Assembly (NCBI GenBank): GCA_902799745.1 | Contig: CADCBQ010000002.1 | Coordinates: 1 to 64,000 of the forward strand | Length of the DNA stretch: 64,000 nt | Source: Fibrobacter succinogenes | GTDB taxonomy: Bacteria; Fibrobacterota; Fibrobacteria; Fibrobacterales; Fibrobacteraceae | Reading direction: 5' to 3' | In this document: positions 23,454-31,823 of the stretch, in pieces | How the letters are laid out: each line of letters begins with the position of its first letter | Numbering within the stretch: position 1 is the first letter of the stretch | Notes under the pieces: model-generated | What the model was told of the DNA's origin: nothing | The model's input: the letters and a program-made list of their open reading frames with translations, nothing else | Databases searched by the model: none | Made by a program: the position numbers and the translations under genes

Positions 23454-24273
23454 TTTTGCTCTCCTTTACGCTTTTAGTAAGCGGGAATAATTGTAAATTC
23501 AAACGATAAACTTGTTCGATGCTCTTGTCTTCGGCGGCAATCGCGATAATCTGTCGGCGGCATTCGTCCAATACTTTGACAATGCGGTCGTAACTCTCGC
23601 GAGACACTCCCATGGTGACGCCGCTAAAGTTGCGTTCGCCAGCAGGGAGGTCGATCGCGGGCGTGGCGAGCTTGGACATCATGCGATGCATACCCCTTAA
23701 AGCAAGTCGCGTGGCGTCCGGTGTGCCCTTGATCGATGTCTCGGCAAGCGTAAAGGAATCTCCGGCCTTCTTGAGGAGACCCGCTTTGGTCAGGAAGTTC
23801 AGACTCTGCTGCACTTCGGCTGCCGAAACTTCGGGATAGCACATTTTGGCCATTTCGCCGGGGGTTGCTCCCGGCATCAAGGGTGCAAGCTCGCGTACCA
23901 CCGGATTCTGCCAGGAATCATAGAATTCGAACAGGTCGCCTTCCATCACGCGGACTTTGTGAACCTTGGCAATCGAAAGCATTCTCTCGTAGGCGGCTTT
24001 CTTCTTGTCTTCGGTCCCGGCCTGCCCAAATTCCACGAGGGCTCGGAAATACTCCATTTCAAATCCCACGAGGCCCATGGCGACCCCGGTGCGTTCCACG
24101 CCGATTTTACTCAGCTTGCTTTTGCCATCGCACACGACCTTCATGTACGACGATGATGTAAATCCAGCGGCCTTCGAAAAATCACGCCACGAAAACGCGG
24201 AACGACGCTTGCGGTCTTCGTAGTAGTCCAGCATCAGCTGGCGAAAGTCGGTGTATTCAGTTATCGGTTTCAT
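23440..24273 (-). CDS. TIGR02147-family protein, probable regulator
   Basis: A 277-residue cytoplasmic protein of the type known as TIGR02147, a paralogous family first described in Fibrobacter. The N-terminus (MKPITEYTDFRQLMLDYYED, then FSWRDFSKAAGFTSSSY) is characteristic and includes a helix-turn-helix-like segment near residues 20-45; a second winged-helix-like region lies near 140-170. The start at 24273 is chosen by family alignment and a GGATGG ribosome site; an in-frame ATG 69 bases upstream is not supported. Overlap with the lipoprotein gene indicates an operon. The exact role, perhaps regulation of the partner lipoprotein, is not established. Confidence 0.82.
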   Translation of the reverse strand: MKPITEYTDFRQLMLDYYEDRKRRSAFSWRDFSKAAGFTSSSYMKVVCDGKSKLSKIGVERTGVAMGLVGFEMEYFRALVEFGQAGTEDKKKAAYERMLSIAKVHKVRVMEGDLFEFYDSWQNPVVRELAPLMPGATPGEMAKMCYPEVSAAEVQQSLNFLTKAGLLKKAGDSFTLAETSIKGTPDATRLALRGMHRMMSKLATPAIDLPAGERNFSGVTMGVSRESYDRIVKVLDECRRQIIAIAAEDKSIEQVYRLNLQLFPLTKSVKESKNEEA

Positions 24274-24454
24274 TGTTTTCCATCCTGTTATGTCAAGAAT
24301 ATATCTATTTTTCATCCCCCTGTCAATAGTTTTATGCAACAAAAGTTAAGTTTTTTAAGAAAAATCACAAGATTTTGCAATTCTTTTTAAAAATATTTTC
24401 TATATGCAACGCGGTGTTTCATATAGAGGGACTGGCGATTACTGACGCCTGTTT

Positions 24455-25186
24455 TTATTTCGGGAATTTATGACGGAATCTACGGGCTGCCAAAAGTCCG
24501 GCTTCAAAAAGCAGGTAAGTCGGCGCGCCCAGAATAATCTGGCTCAAAATATCGGGCGGCGTGAGCAAGGCCGCCACTACAAGAATTGCAATGACTACAT
24601 ACGGACGCTTGTCGCAAACCGTTTCGTAGCTCACGATGCCTCCGCGAATCAAGGCGTATGTCACCAGCGGGAATTGGAACATGCAACCGAACGCAAGCGA
24701 AAGCCAGAGCGCAAGCGAAATCAAATTCGAAACGCCGAATACAGGCGTAAGCGTTTCACCCGCAAAGCTCATGCCGAACTGCACAATCAACGGAAAGCAT
24801 ACTATCAGGCAGAATGCAACGCCTGCAATAAACAACGCGCTTGTAAGCCCGACAATCGAGCGGATGAATCGCTTTTCTTTTTCGTAAAGCGCGGGCAGCA
24901 CGAACTGCCAAATGTTCCAGGCGATATAAGGCGAAAATAAAACGACGTCTAGGAGGGCTGCGATCTTAAGCTGCAGCAGGAATACTTCCATTGGAGAAAA
25001 GTAATGCAGCGTGATTCCGCTCTGTAAGGTAATTTGTTCGCAAAACCAGTCCAGTACGTAGGGCGAAGCTAAAAAGAGCGGGACAATGCCAATCGCAAGC
25101 GCGGCAAAAGATCGAATCAGCGCTCGCCGGAGCGCTTCCAGGTGAGAAACTAAACTAGATTCCGCGTCTTGCATTTGAGATGTCAT
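24455..25186 (-). CDS. tatC: Sec-independent protein translocase TatC
   Basis: A 243-residue inner-membrane protein with six hydrophobic segments and the TatC hallmarks: SLVSHLEALRRALI near residue 11 (the S/T-H-L-x-E-L-R motif that binds twin-arginine signals) and PLIVQFGMSFAGE in the middle loop. Two in-frame ATGs (25186 and 25174) are possible; neither has a clear ribosome site, and the first lies inside a dispersed GTCATTCTGA repeat, so the second may be the true start. tatA lies 42 bases upstream on the same strand, giving a minimal TatA-TatC set without TatB in this window. Confidence 0.95.
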   Translation of the reverse strand: MTSQMQDAESSLVSHLEALRRALIRSFAALAIGIVPLFLASPYVLDWFCEQITLQSGITLHYFSPMEVFLLQLKIAALLDVVLFSPYIAWNIWQFVLPALYEKEKRFIRSIVGLTSALFIAGVAFCLIVCFPLIVQFGMSFAGETLTPVFGVSNLISLALWLSLAFGCMFQFPLVTYALIRGGIVSYETVCDKRPYVVIAILVVAALLTPPDILSQIILGAPTYLLFEAGLLAARRFRHKFPK

Positions 25187-25226
25187 TCTGAGCGTAGAAC
25201 CGTATGGTTCGGAGTCGAAGAATCTT
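25182..25226. repeat. dispersed intergenic repeat (GTCATTCTGAG ... GAAGAATC)
   Basis: The element opens with GTCATTCTGAGC and closes with GAAGAATC between tatA and tatC. A similar GTCATTC/GTCACCC opening with a palindromic body is seen at 41948, 45553, 48653 and 54682. Confidence 0.5.
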
Positions 25227-25228
25227 AT

Positions 25229-25429
25229 TTACTTCTTGTCTTCGGCTTCGGCGGCTTTCTCGACGGTCTTCTGCAAGTCTTCGGCTTCTTCCTTCAGGGC
25301 GTCCTTCGCCTTCTTGTATTCGTTCTGGGCCTTGCCGAGCGAACGGGCGAGTTCAGGAATGCGCTTTGCCCCGAACAGCAAAAGCACCACGACCACAATC
25401 AAGATGATTTCAGGAATTCCGATAGACAT
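25229..25429 (-). CDS. tatA: Sec-independent protein translocase TatA
   Basis: A 66-residue protein with one N-terminal membrane helix (IPEIILIVVVVLLLFG), the conserved FGAKRIPELARSLGKA hinge and amphipathic helix, and a charged tail. It forms the translocation pore with TatC. The start at 25429 is set by the usual TatA N-terminus (MSIGIPEI) and by AAGGAAGG upstream; a longer frame reaching 25468 runs into a terminator hairpin. Confidence 0.93.
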   Translation of the reverse strand: MSIGIPEIILIVVVVLLLFGAKRIPELARSLGKAQNEYKKAKDALKEEAEDLQKTVEKAAEAEDKK

Positions 25430-25458
25430 GTTACCTTCCTTTTTTATGAAATATAATA

Positions 25459-25486
25459 TAAAAAACACCCCGATAAAATCGGGGTG
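25459..25486 (-). terminator. hairpin between tatA and the metal GTPase gene
   Basis: CACCCCGAT pairs with ATCGGGGTG around a three-base loop; on the minus strand six or more T residues follow. It ends the transcript of the GTPase gene just before tatA begins. Confidence 0.85.
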
Positions 25487-25512
25487 CCTTGAATTTAATT
25501 TATTCTAGTCGA

Positions 25513-26760
25513 TTACTCGCCCAAGCAAGAATCCATTGCGGCGATAATCTTCTTCTTGTTCATGTGCTGGCCAATGAAGACAAGGCGAATAATGCGGTCG
25601 CCGTACTTTTCGTCCCACACCTTGAGCAAATCCGGATTTTCGCGCAGAATGCGCTTCTGTTCGGCTTCGCTTTCGCTGGCGAACCAAGGTCCGAAATTCT
25701 GGGCAGAAGCCTGCTTGCCGGCCTGTTCGAACAGGTAGCTGTTATCGCGTTCGTCTTCGAACCACACGAGACCCTTGGTGCGGATGATGCTGGTCGGATA
25801 GTCGTCGAGCAACACTTCGAAGCGTTCACGAATCAGCGGACGGCGGCGTTCGTACACGAACGTACTGATGCCGTATTCGTCACCATGCGGATGGTCCTTG
25901 TCGTGGTGGTGGCCGCAATGGCATACGCCGTGTTCGTGATCGCAGTGGCTATGGTCTTCATGATCGTGGTCGTGGTGGTGATGTTCATGCTCATCGTGGT
26001 CATCATCTTCGTCTTCAGGAGACGTTTCCTTCATGAGTTCCTTGGCCCAAGCGGCGGAGTTACCGACCTTTTCAAAGTCGAACTGCTTGGTGTCCAAGAT
26101 ATCCTTCATTTCGACCTTGCCGTAATTCGTCTCGATCATCTTGGCTTCAGGCTGCAAGGCGCGAACCACTGCCTTCACGTGTTCAAGGTCGGTTTTAGAC
26201 AAACTATCAACCTTGTTCATCACGATCGTGTTGCAGAATTCAATCTGCTGGATGAGCAAGTTCGCGATGTCTTCTTCTTCAAGATCCTTGGACAAAAGCT
26301 TCTGGCCACCGGCGAATTCGTCGGCAAGGCGTGCTACGTCAACCACGGATACGATGTTGTCCAAGTGGCAGGGGAGCGGGCGACCGTCGCGGCTCTGCAA
26401 TTGGGCGCCGGCCATGCAAATGGTCTGTGCGATAGGAATCGGTTCGCAAATGCCGCTCGCTTCGATCAAAATGTAGTCAAACTTGCCCATTTCCAACAGT
26501 TCGGCAATTTGTTCCAAAAGGTCGGTCTTCAGGGAGCAGCAAATGCAACCGTTCGACAGCGGTACCACCTTGCCGGAGTCTTCCTTGGTAATGTTTCCGC
26601 CCTTTTCGATGAGCGTCTGGTCAATGTTCACTTCGCCAATGTCGTTCACGATCACGGCGACATGGTAACCTTGCTGGTTGTTGAGTACAAAGTTGAGGAG
26701 GGTGGTTTTTCCGGCTCCGAGGTAGCCGGTGAGCAGCGTAATAGGTACTGACTTTTTCAT
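25513..26760 (-). CDS. COG0523/CobW-type G3E GTPase with histidine-rich loop
   Basis: A 415-residue P-loop GTPase of the COG0523 metal-chaperone class. Walker A is GYLGAGKT (12-19), the metal motif is C72-I-C74-C75, Walker B is ILIEASGICEP, and the nucleotide-specificity motif is NKVD. A loop of about 50 residues in the second half is packed with His, Asp and Glu (for example HHHHDHDHEDHSHCDHE) and should bind zinc, nickel or cobalt. The C-terminal CobW_C-type domain carries WFEDERDN. Family members deliver metals to enzymes; the target here is unknown. Start at 26760 is chosen by family alignment; an ATG 39 bases upstream is possible. A hairpin lies in the upstream leader (26807). Confidence 0.85.
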   Translation of the reverse strand: MKKSVPITLLTGYLGAGKTTLLNFVLNNQQGYHVAVIVNDIGEVNIDQTLIEKGGNITKEDSGKVVPLSNGCICCSLKTDLLEQIAELLEMGKFDYILIEASGICEPIPIAQTICMAGAQLQSRDGRPLPCHLDNIVSVVDVARLADEFAGGQKLLSKDLEEEDIANLLIQQIEFCNTIVMNKVDSLSKTDLEHVKAVVRALQPEAKMIETNYGKVEMKDILDTKQFDFEKVGNSAAWAKELMKETSPEDEDDDHDEHEHHHHDHDHEDHSHCDHEHGVCHCGHHHDKDHPHGDEYGISTFVYERRRPLIRERFEVLLDDYPTSIIRTKGLVWFEDERDNSYLFEQAGKQASAQNFGPWFASESEAEQKRILRENPDLLKVWDEKYGDRIIRLVFIGQHMNKKKIIAAMDSCLGE

Positions 26761-26806
26761 AGTATCCCAAAATTTAGCTTTTTTTGCTTTTTTCGGCAAA
26801 ATCCAT

Positions 26807-26842
26807 AAAAAAACTAGCCCAGCAGAGCCGGACTAGTTTTTT
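26807..26842. terminator. bidirectional terminator-like hairpin upstream of the GTPase gene
   Basis: AAAAAACTAG pairs with CTAGTTTTTT across a central region that can extend the stem (GCCC against GCCGG imperfectly). T-runs flank both sides. It sits between divergent genes, 47 bases from the GTPase start, so it may act as a leader attenuator or end a small RNA. From 26843 to 27087 the DNA is AT-rich and shows no gene. Confidence 0.5.
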
Positions 26843-27087
26843 GGGGGTTAGGAGGAGAACAAAGAGTTCTGTTGTATAAGATATAAAAATTTGGGGGGTG
26901 TGACAAGGTAAAAGCTGAAAATTTTCTTATTTTTTTATTATTTATGTCAAAAAAATGTGATATAAAAAATTTGCATGGTACAAAAAGTTCCGCTTTGCTG
27001 GTTTTAGGGCTTTCGGTGCCCCTTTTGTAATCAAAAGTTCATTTTTGAGCTAAAAACGGCTATATTTGCTTTAAGAATGGAGATTCT

Positions 27088-27501
27088 ATGAATTGTCGAA
27101 TACTGATGCGCTTCGTTGGAACCACCGACGAACTTTCTGCCGTATATGATGCTTTAATGGAGCAGTACCCCGAAATGGACCTGCCCAGTGAAGATAGTGG
27201 CGACTGGTACTCGGTTGACGACGTGATGATGGATGAATACGAATGCCGTTTCGAGGAACTCCCCGAAGGCGAACTCTTGGCAATGGATGGTTCCGTCCTC
27301 ATCGAAGATGAACTCCCCGAAGATTTCTTTGCCGATCTCATGGAACGCTTTGAACGCGTGTTTGCCGCATTCAAGTGGTCTTCTTTAGACGTGGGCGTGG
27401 GTTGCGGCGTCAGCGATGGCTGGGGCGAATTCAATCCGGACTACGCCGACGATTATTCCGACGAAGCCAACGAGATCTCCGAAGCCGTTCTCGGCTTCTA
27501 A
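27088..27501 (+). CDS. small highly acidic hypothetical protein
   Basis: A 137-residue cytoplasmic protein I do not recognise. It has an unusually high content of Asp and Glu and clusters of glycine near the C-terminus (VGVGCGVSDGWGEF). No signal peptide or membrane helix is seen. TGGAG precedes the ATG by about six bases, supporting the start. The first 25 residues (ILMRFVGTTDELSAVYDAL) look like a beta-alpha unit of a small ferredoxin-like fold. It stands alone between a GTPase gene on the other strand and a converging radical-SAM gene. Confidence 0.6.
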   Translation: MNCRILMRFVGTTDELSAVYDALMEQYPEMDLPSEDSGDWYSVDDVMMDEYECRFEELPEGELLAMDGSVLIEDELPEDFFADLMERFERVFAAFKWSSLDVGVGCGVSDGWGEFNPDYADDYSDEANEISEAVLGF

Positions 27502-27523
27502 TCCAAGTTTTTAATCATTAAGT

Positions 27524-27592
27524 TGTCGCATTGACTGCCAAGGCGAGCGGGCGACCGCGCTTGCGCGGGCATTTGCGAGCCGCAGTAGTCAA
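27524..27592. repeat. GC-rich intergenic element with inverted ends
   Basis: The 70-base stretch between the acidic-protein gene and the radical-SAM gene is far more GC-rich than its surroundings and begins with TTGACTGC and ends with GCAGTAGTCAA. Its core carries overlapping GCG/CGC inverted repeats (GGGCGACCGCGC, TGCGCGGGC). It looks like a REP-type palindromic unit; the family copy number cannot be judged here. Confidence 0.4.
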
Positions 27593-28683
27593 GTGATTCT
27601 GTTATTTATCATAACAGAATCACAAATTTCGGCGAGCATGCGTTCGTGCGTGCAGACTTCAGGCGATACGCCTTCGATAGAACCGGTGCTGTAAAAAGAA
27701 GTGCAGGCGCATTCGTGTGCGCAGCAACGGTAGCGTATGTCACAACCTTCGCATTCTTTTTTGTCGTTGTCCAGAAATTGCTTAATTTGTTTGCAGGCTT
27801 CTTCGTCGAATCCGGTAAAGACATTACCTTGTAAGTAAGGAGGGTTCTCGTTCGAGGTAATGAACCTCGTGCACGGGAACATATTGCCGTTGGTTGCAAC
27901 GCCAATGGCGCCGTTGTATACGTGGCAAGAATATTGCCTGTATCGCAAATTTGAAAGGAACAGCTTTATTTTGTCTTGAATCGTGCCCAGGAACATCTTG
28001 TCGCCTTTTTCGCGACATTCCTTCCAGTACAAGGCCATCTTCTGGTATTGCAAGGCGAGTCTGTCAAAGTCTTCGCCGGTCCATTTACCGTCAAAGTCGA
28101 CGCTCGTGGTGAGGCTCCTGAATCCTTGCTCGTGCAGCCACTTGACGCTTTCGGCAAGGGTCTCGATGTGGGCGCGTGTTACGGTGCTTAAGGCGACTGC
28201 TCCTAACTTGACGAATCGCGGAATGTGCTTCTCGATGTCCTTGAAACTGCCGCCGTTGTTTACCGTGCGGCGAGCAATGTTGTGATGGTAATCCGGGCCG
28301 TCGAGCGAAAGGTAAATGCGAAAATGTTCGCGTTCGCAAAAATCAAAGAATGAATCGTCAAAGAGCGTTCCGTTCGTGTTGACGGCAAAGTTGAGCTTAA
28401 AGTTGCTGGGTGCTTCGCCTTTGTCTATGGCCTCGGCAAGAAAAGCCTTGGCTAGGTTTACTCCTTTGAAAATGGCGTCTTTGCGCAATAACGGCTCGCC
28501 GCCGAAAAAGGTAATGTTTAAATAAGCCTGCTTGAAAAACAGACTACGTTCTAGCCCTACGCGAATTGCCTGCTCGAGCGTTTCGTCGTCCATTACGTTA
28601 TGACGGGCAGATTGCGTGTCCTTATAATAACAATAGGAACAGCGCAAGTTGCACTGTTCCGTAAGGCATAGAACTAAATTCAT
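27589..28683 (-). CDS. radical SAM/SPASM protein, probable peptide or protein maturase
   Basis: A 364-residue radical SAM enzyme. The cluster motif is C11-x3-C15-x2-C18 (CNLRCSYC), followed by FFGGEPLL, the SAM-binding GGE motif. The C-terminal SPASM-type region supplies cysteines for auxiliary clusters (SCHVYNGAIG, FPCTRF, CEGCDIRYRCCAHECAC). This architecture belongs to anaerobic sulfatase-maturase-like and RiPP-maturase enzymes. Its ATG overlaps the stop of the upstream lipoprotein gene (ATGA), so the lipoprotein is a candidate substrate. The last codons lie in a perfect 13-bp inverted repeat that probably ends the transcript. Confidence 0.85.
   Translation of the reverse strand: MNLVLCLTEQCNLRCSYCYYKDTQSARHNVMDDETLEQAIRVGLERSLFFKQAYLNITFFGGEPLLRKDAIFKGVNLAKAFLAEAIDKGEAPSNFKLNFAVNTNGTLFDDSFFDFCEREHFRIYLSLDGPDYHHNIARRTVNNGGSFKDIEKHIPRFVKLGAVALSTVTRAHIETLAESVKWLHEQGFRSLTTSVDFDGKWTGEDFDRLALQYQKMALYWKECREKGDKMFLGTIQDKIKLFLSNLRYRQYSCHVYNGAIGVATNGNMFPCTRFITSNENPPYLQGNVFTGFDEEACKQIKQFLDNDKKECEGCDIRYRCCAHECACTSFYSTGSIEGVSPEVCTHERMLAEICDSVMINNRIT
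27593..27623 (-). terminator. 13-bp perfect inverted repeat overlapping the radical-SAM stop region
   Basis: GTGATTCTGTTAT pairs perfectly with ATAACAGAATCAC around a five-base loop. The hairpin covers the last codons of the radical-SAM gene. There is no long T-run after it on the minus strand, so the terminator role is tentative. Confidence 0.5.
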
Positions 28684-29354
28684 CCGGCGGTGTCAAATCG
28701 TTCGTAAGTGGATACCATGCTTGCGACCATGCAGCCATCTTCGTTGTTGCACATGTGAACCTGGATGCAGAACGGGTCGTTGTTCGGGCATACTTCATGT
28801 ATATCGACGGACGAACTGGAGGGCTGTTCCACTTCGCTCGAAGAACTTTCTTCTATAATGGGGTCGCCAGCGAGCGGTACCGGTTCTTCAGCGGAACTGC
28901 TTTGCGCATTCACTTCGCTTGAAGAACTGCTTTCGAAGTCGCTTTCATCGGGAGCTTCGATAACGCCTGCTTCGGGAGGCGGATACGGTTCATCGTAAGA
29001 TGAACTGCTCAGTGGCTTAGCTTCAGAAGAAGAGCTGGATTCTGGGTAGAGATCGTCTGGAGGAATGACTCCAGCTTGAGGGGGAAAATCTGGTTCTGCG
29101 GCAGATGAAAGCGCTTCGACGGCCGAACTGCTGAGAGCTTCGTGGCTCAGAGGAATGTCGACAACGCTCGAACTGCTCGGAGTCTCGGTTTCGGGAGCCC
29201 CTGTTTCAGGATCTTGAGCGGGGGACGCGGCGGTGGCGCTTTCTTCGCAAGCGGTCAATGCAACGGCTGCGATTCCGAACGAGGCTGCAATGGCGCTTTT
29301 GGCGGCAATGCTTAGCTTCGTGCTGTTTTTGACGATTTTCTTCTCGATTTTCAT
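28680..29354 (-). CDS. serine-rich lipoprotein coupled to radical SAM enzyme, candidate modified substrate
   Basis: A 224-residue predicted lipoprotein: a lysine-rich leader, hydrophobic segment and lipobox LTAC (Cys36). The mature part is low-complexity, with SSSSS runs alternating with Pro/Asp/Glu blocks. A short motif occurs twice: FPPQAGVIPPDD and PPPEAGVIEAPD. The C-terminal 40 residues carry four cysteines (VCPNNDPFC, MCNNEDGC) and end in MVSTYERFDTAG. It overlaps the radical-SAM gene by four bases. Families of lipoproteins encoded next to radical SAM enzymes (TIGR04133/TIGR04134 type) are known in Bacteroidetes; membership here is inferred from layout. The repeated PPxAGVI motif or the cysteine-rich tail could be the modified part. 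Confidence 0.7.
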   Translation of the reverse strand: MKIEKKIVKNSTKLSIAAKSAIAASFGIAAVALTACEESATAASPAQDPETGAPETETPSSSSVVDIPLSHEALSSSAVEALSSAAEPDFPPQAGVIPPDDLYPESSSSSEAKPLSSSSYDEPYPPPEAGVIEAPDESDFESSSSSEVNAQSSSAEEPVPLAGDPIIEESSSSEVEQPSSSSVDIHEVCPNNDPFCIQVHMCNNEDGCMVASMVSTYERFDTAG

Positions 29355-29449
29355 AGCTGAACTCCTTCCATCATTTTAAAATATATATAAACACCCCCTT
29401 GATTTCTACAAGAAATTCTAATCTGCAAAAACCTGTGACTTAATACAAG

Positions 29450-29476
29450 AAAATCCGCCCTTTCGGGGCGGATTTT
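29450..29476. terminator. bidirectional terminator after ilvH
   Basis: AAAATCCGCCC pairs with GGGCGGATTTT around a five-base loop. On the minus strand it follows the structured element after ilvH and ends in TTTTC, 95 bases before the lipoprotein start. Confidence 0.85.
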
Positions 29477-29504
29477 AAATCTACATGGTCGCGAACGGAT
29501 TCTG

Positions 29505-29590
29505 TGAGCCTCAAGCGACTCGTCTTAACGAGTCGTGGAGGCGAGAGGACTGGCTCCATGGTACGAACCTTGAAGCATTAGCCAGTCCGG
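29505..29590 (-). other. structured RNA element in the ilvH 3' region
   Basis: Two strong adjacent hairpins lie between the ilvH stop and its terminator. Hairpin A (29508-29542) is CGACTCGT-CTTA-ACGAGTCG extended by an outer GCCTC/GAGGC pair. Hairpin B (29547-29588) closes with GGACTGGCT and AGCCAGTCC and contains an inner GGTACGAACC near-palindrome. The structure could be read on either strand; no known RNA family is recognised. Confidence 0.55.
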
Positions 29591-29595
29591 TCTTG

Positions 29596-30093
29596 TTAGG
29601 TCTGTTCTTCGCCGCGGAGCATGATGACCTTACCCGTGCGAATATATTCGACGATTTCGAACTTCTGCAACAGGCTCTTGAGCGTGTCGACCTTCTGGCT
29701 GTTTCCGGTGATCTGGATGATCATCGAAGTAGCGGTCATGTCCACGGTATTGGCGTGGAAGTGGTCGCAAAGCTGCAGAATTTCGGTACGCTGGTCCGGA
29801 GTGCAACGCACCTTGATGAGTGCGAGTTCCTTTTCCACGGCGTCGGTATCGGTATGGTCCTTCGCCTGCACCACGTCCACGAGCTTTTCGAGCTGCTTGA
29901 TAATCTGCATCAAGATCTCGGGATTGCCGTGAGCGATGATGTTCATGCGGCTAAAGTTCGGGTCGAGCGTGGGGGAGACCACCAGGGAGTCGATGTTGTA
30001 ACCACGGCGGGAGAACACGAGGGCGATGCGCACGAGCACGCCCGGGCGGTTTGCAACTAACAAACTAATAGAATGTGCTTTATCCTTTAACAT
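29596..30093 (-). CDS. ilvH: acetolactate synthase small (regulatory) subunit
   Basis: A 165-residue regulatory subunit of acetohydroxyacid synthase. The N-terminal ACT domain is typical (HSISLLVANRPGVLVRIALVFSRRGYNIDSLVV, shown here only in part as residues 8-40), followed by the C-terminal domain. It binds valine and gives feedback control of the catalytic subunit. AAGGAG lies about eight bases before the ATG. It lies 11 bases after ilvB on the same strand. Length matches the single-ACT IlvH form. Confidence 0.94.
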   Translation of the reverse strand: MLKDKAHSISLLVANRPGVLVRIALVFSRRGYNIDSLVVSPTLDPNFSRMNIIAHGNPEILMQIIKQLEKLVDVVQAKDHTDTDAVEKELALIKVRCTPDQRTEILQLCDHFHANTVDMTATSMIIQITGNSQKVDTLKSLLQKFEIVEYIRTGKVIMLRGEEQT

Positions 30094-30104
30094 GGCTTAT
30101 CTCC

Positions 30105-31823
30105 TTAGGTCGATCCCGTGGGCTTTTCAAGTTGAGTCTTCGGCTGTTCGGTAATCATGCTCGTAATCGGAGCACCGGCCGGAATCATCGGGAACACGTT
30201 GTCTTCCTTTTCGCATTCGCAGTGGATGAGCACCGGGCCTTCGTTGTATTCCAAAGCCTTCTGAATCACGCGTTCGGCGTCGGCGCTACGCTTGATGCGG
30301 AGCCCCAGAATGCCGTAAGCTTCAGCGAGCTTCACGAAGTCGGGGTTGCCCTTCATGTCCACGCAGCTGTAACGCTTGTCGTAGAACATGTCCTGCCACT
30401 GGCGCACCATGCCCAGGTACTTGTTGTCCATCACGAAGATCTTGATGGGGAGTTTGTGGATAGCGGCCGTCGCAAGTTCTGCTTCGGTCATCTGGAAACC
30501 ACCGTCGCCGCAGAAGGTCACCACCGGCCAACCGGTTTCGTTGCCGAAAGCGGCGCCAATGCAAGACGGAAGGCCAAAGCCCATGGTGCCTGCGCCGCCA
30601 CTGGAGTGGAGCTGGCGCGGATAATTGGTGTGGAAGAACTGTGCCACCCACATCTGGTGCTGGCCCACGTCGGTCGTGACGATAGCCTTACCCTGAGTGA
30701 GGTCGCTCACCGTCTGAATCACATGCTGCATACGGAGACCGCCCTGCTTCGGGTAGGTCAGCGGGAAACGCTTCTTCCAAGACTGGCAAGTCTTCACCCA
30801 TTCGGCGGTGTCGAGCTTACCCACGAGCGGCAAGAGCTGTTCCAGAACGAGCTTTGCATCGCCGCACATGAACACATCCGGCTGCAAAACCTTGCCTTCT
30901 TCGGCGGGGTCGATGTCGATGTGCATCTTGATGGCGTCTTTACAGAAAACATCAAGCTTACCGGTAATACGGTCATCCCAGCGGCTACCGATCGAAAGAA
31001 TCAAGTCGCAGTCGAGAACGGCCTTGTTGGCGTACACGGTGCCGTGCATACCGAGCATGCCGAGAGAAAGTTCATGGTCGGTCGGGAAGGTGCCGAGGCC
31101 GAGCAAGGTGCATGCCACCGGGGCGTTCAGCTTTTCGGCGAGTTCCTTCACCTGGCGGCTAGCTCCAGAAATCATGGCGCCGTGGCCCACGAGCAAGAGC
31201 GGCTTCTTGGACTTCTTCAAATATTCTGCAGCCTTTTCGACGCTTTCAGTAGAAGCGTAGCTCGGGATCTTGTAACCCGGAAGGTCCATCTTGTCGGTGA
31301 ACGGAGCGGTGCAGGGACCTGCAGTCACATCCTTCGGCAAGTCAATCAGCACGGGACCCGGACGGCCGCTGCGTGCGATGTGGAAGGCTTCTTTCATAAT
31401 GCGCGGAAGGTCGTTGGAATCCTTCACCAAGTAAGAATGCTTCACGGCTGCAAAAGTCATACCGCTGGTATCGCATTCCTGGAAGGCGTCCTTACCCAAG
31501 TTCGGAGTAGTCGTCTGAGCGGCAAGAACCACGATCGGGCTAGAATCCATAAGGGCGGTGTAGATACCGGTAAAGGTGTTGGTGGCGCCCGGACCAGAAG
31601 TGACGAGAGCGACGCCGACCTTGCCGGTCTGGCGAGCGTAACCGTCGGCCATGTGGGTAGCACCCTGTTCGTGGCGGGTCAACACTACTTTAATATTGGA
31701 ATCCAGAATGGCATCGAACATCGGGATGGCCGATCCACCGGGATAACCGAAAATGGTATCAATTCCTTCGCGCTTGAGGCATTCAATAATCACCTCTGCG
31801 CCACTTAATGGAGAATTTGCCAT
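30105..31823 (-). CDS. ilvB: acetolactate synthase large (catalytic) subunit
   Basis: A 572-residue thiamine-diphosphate enzyme for the first step of valine, leucine and isoleucine synthesis. The N-terminal Pyr domain contains [16 protein letters not shown], with the [14 protein letters not shown] segment; the central domain carries the FAD-binding part; and the C-terminal PP domain has the ThDP motif [15 protein letters not shown] and [21 protein letters not shown] precedes the ATG. No T-box or leader peptide is recognised in the AT-rich upstream region. Confidence 0.95.
   Translation of the reverse strand: MANSPLSGAEVIIECLKREGIDTIFGYPGGSAIPMFDAILDSNIKVVLTRHEQGATHMADGYARQTGKVGVALVTSGPGATNTFTGIYTALMDSSPIVVLAAQTTTPNLGKDAFQECDTSGMTFAAVKHSYLVKDSNDLPRIMKEAFHIARSGRPGPVLIDLPKDVTAGPCTAPFTDKMDLPGYKIPSYASTESVEKAAEYLKKSKKPLLLVGHGAMISGASRQVKELAEKLNAPVACTLLGLGTFPTDHELSLGMLGMHGTVYANKAVLDCDLILSIGSRWDDRITGKLDVFCKDAIKMHIDIDPAEEGKVLQPDVFMCGDAKLVLEQLLPLVGKLDTAEWVKTCQSWKKRFPLTYPKQGGLRMQHVIQTVSDLTQGKAIVTTDVGQHQMWVAQFFHTNYPRQLHSSGGAGTMGFGLPSCIGAAFGNETGWPVVTFCGDGGFQMTEAELATAAIHKLPIKIFVMDNKYLGMVRQWQDMFYDKRYSCVDMKGNPDFVKLAEAYGILGLRIKRSADAERVIQKALEYNEGPVLIHCECEKEDNVFPMIPAGAPITSMITEQPKTQLEKPTGST

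Noticed and set aside
30075-31808. A 577-codon plus-strand frame opposite ilvB
   Set aside because: IlvB on the minus strand is unmistakable; the opposite frame is a shadow.
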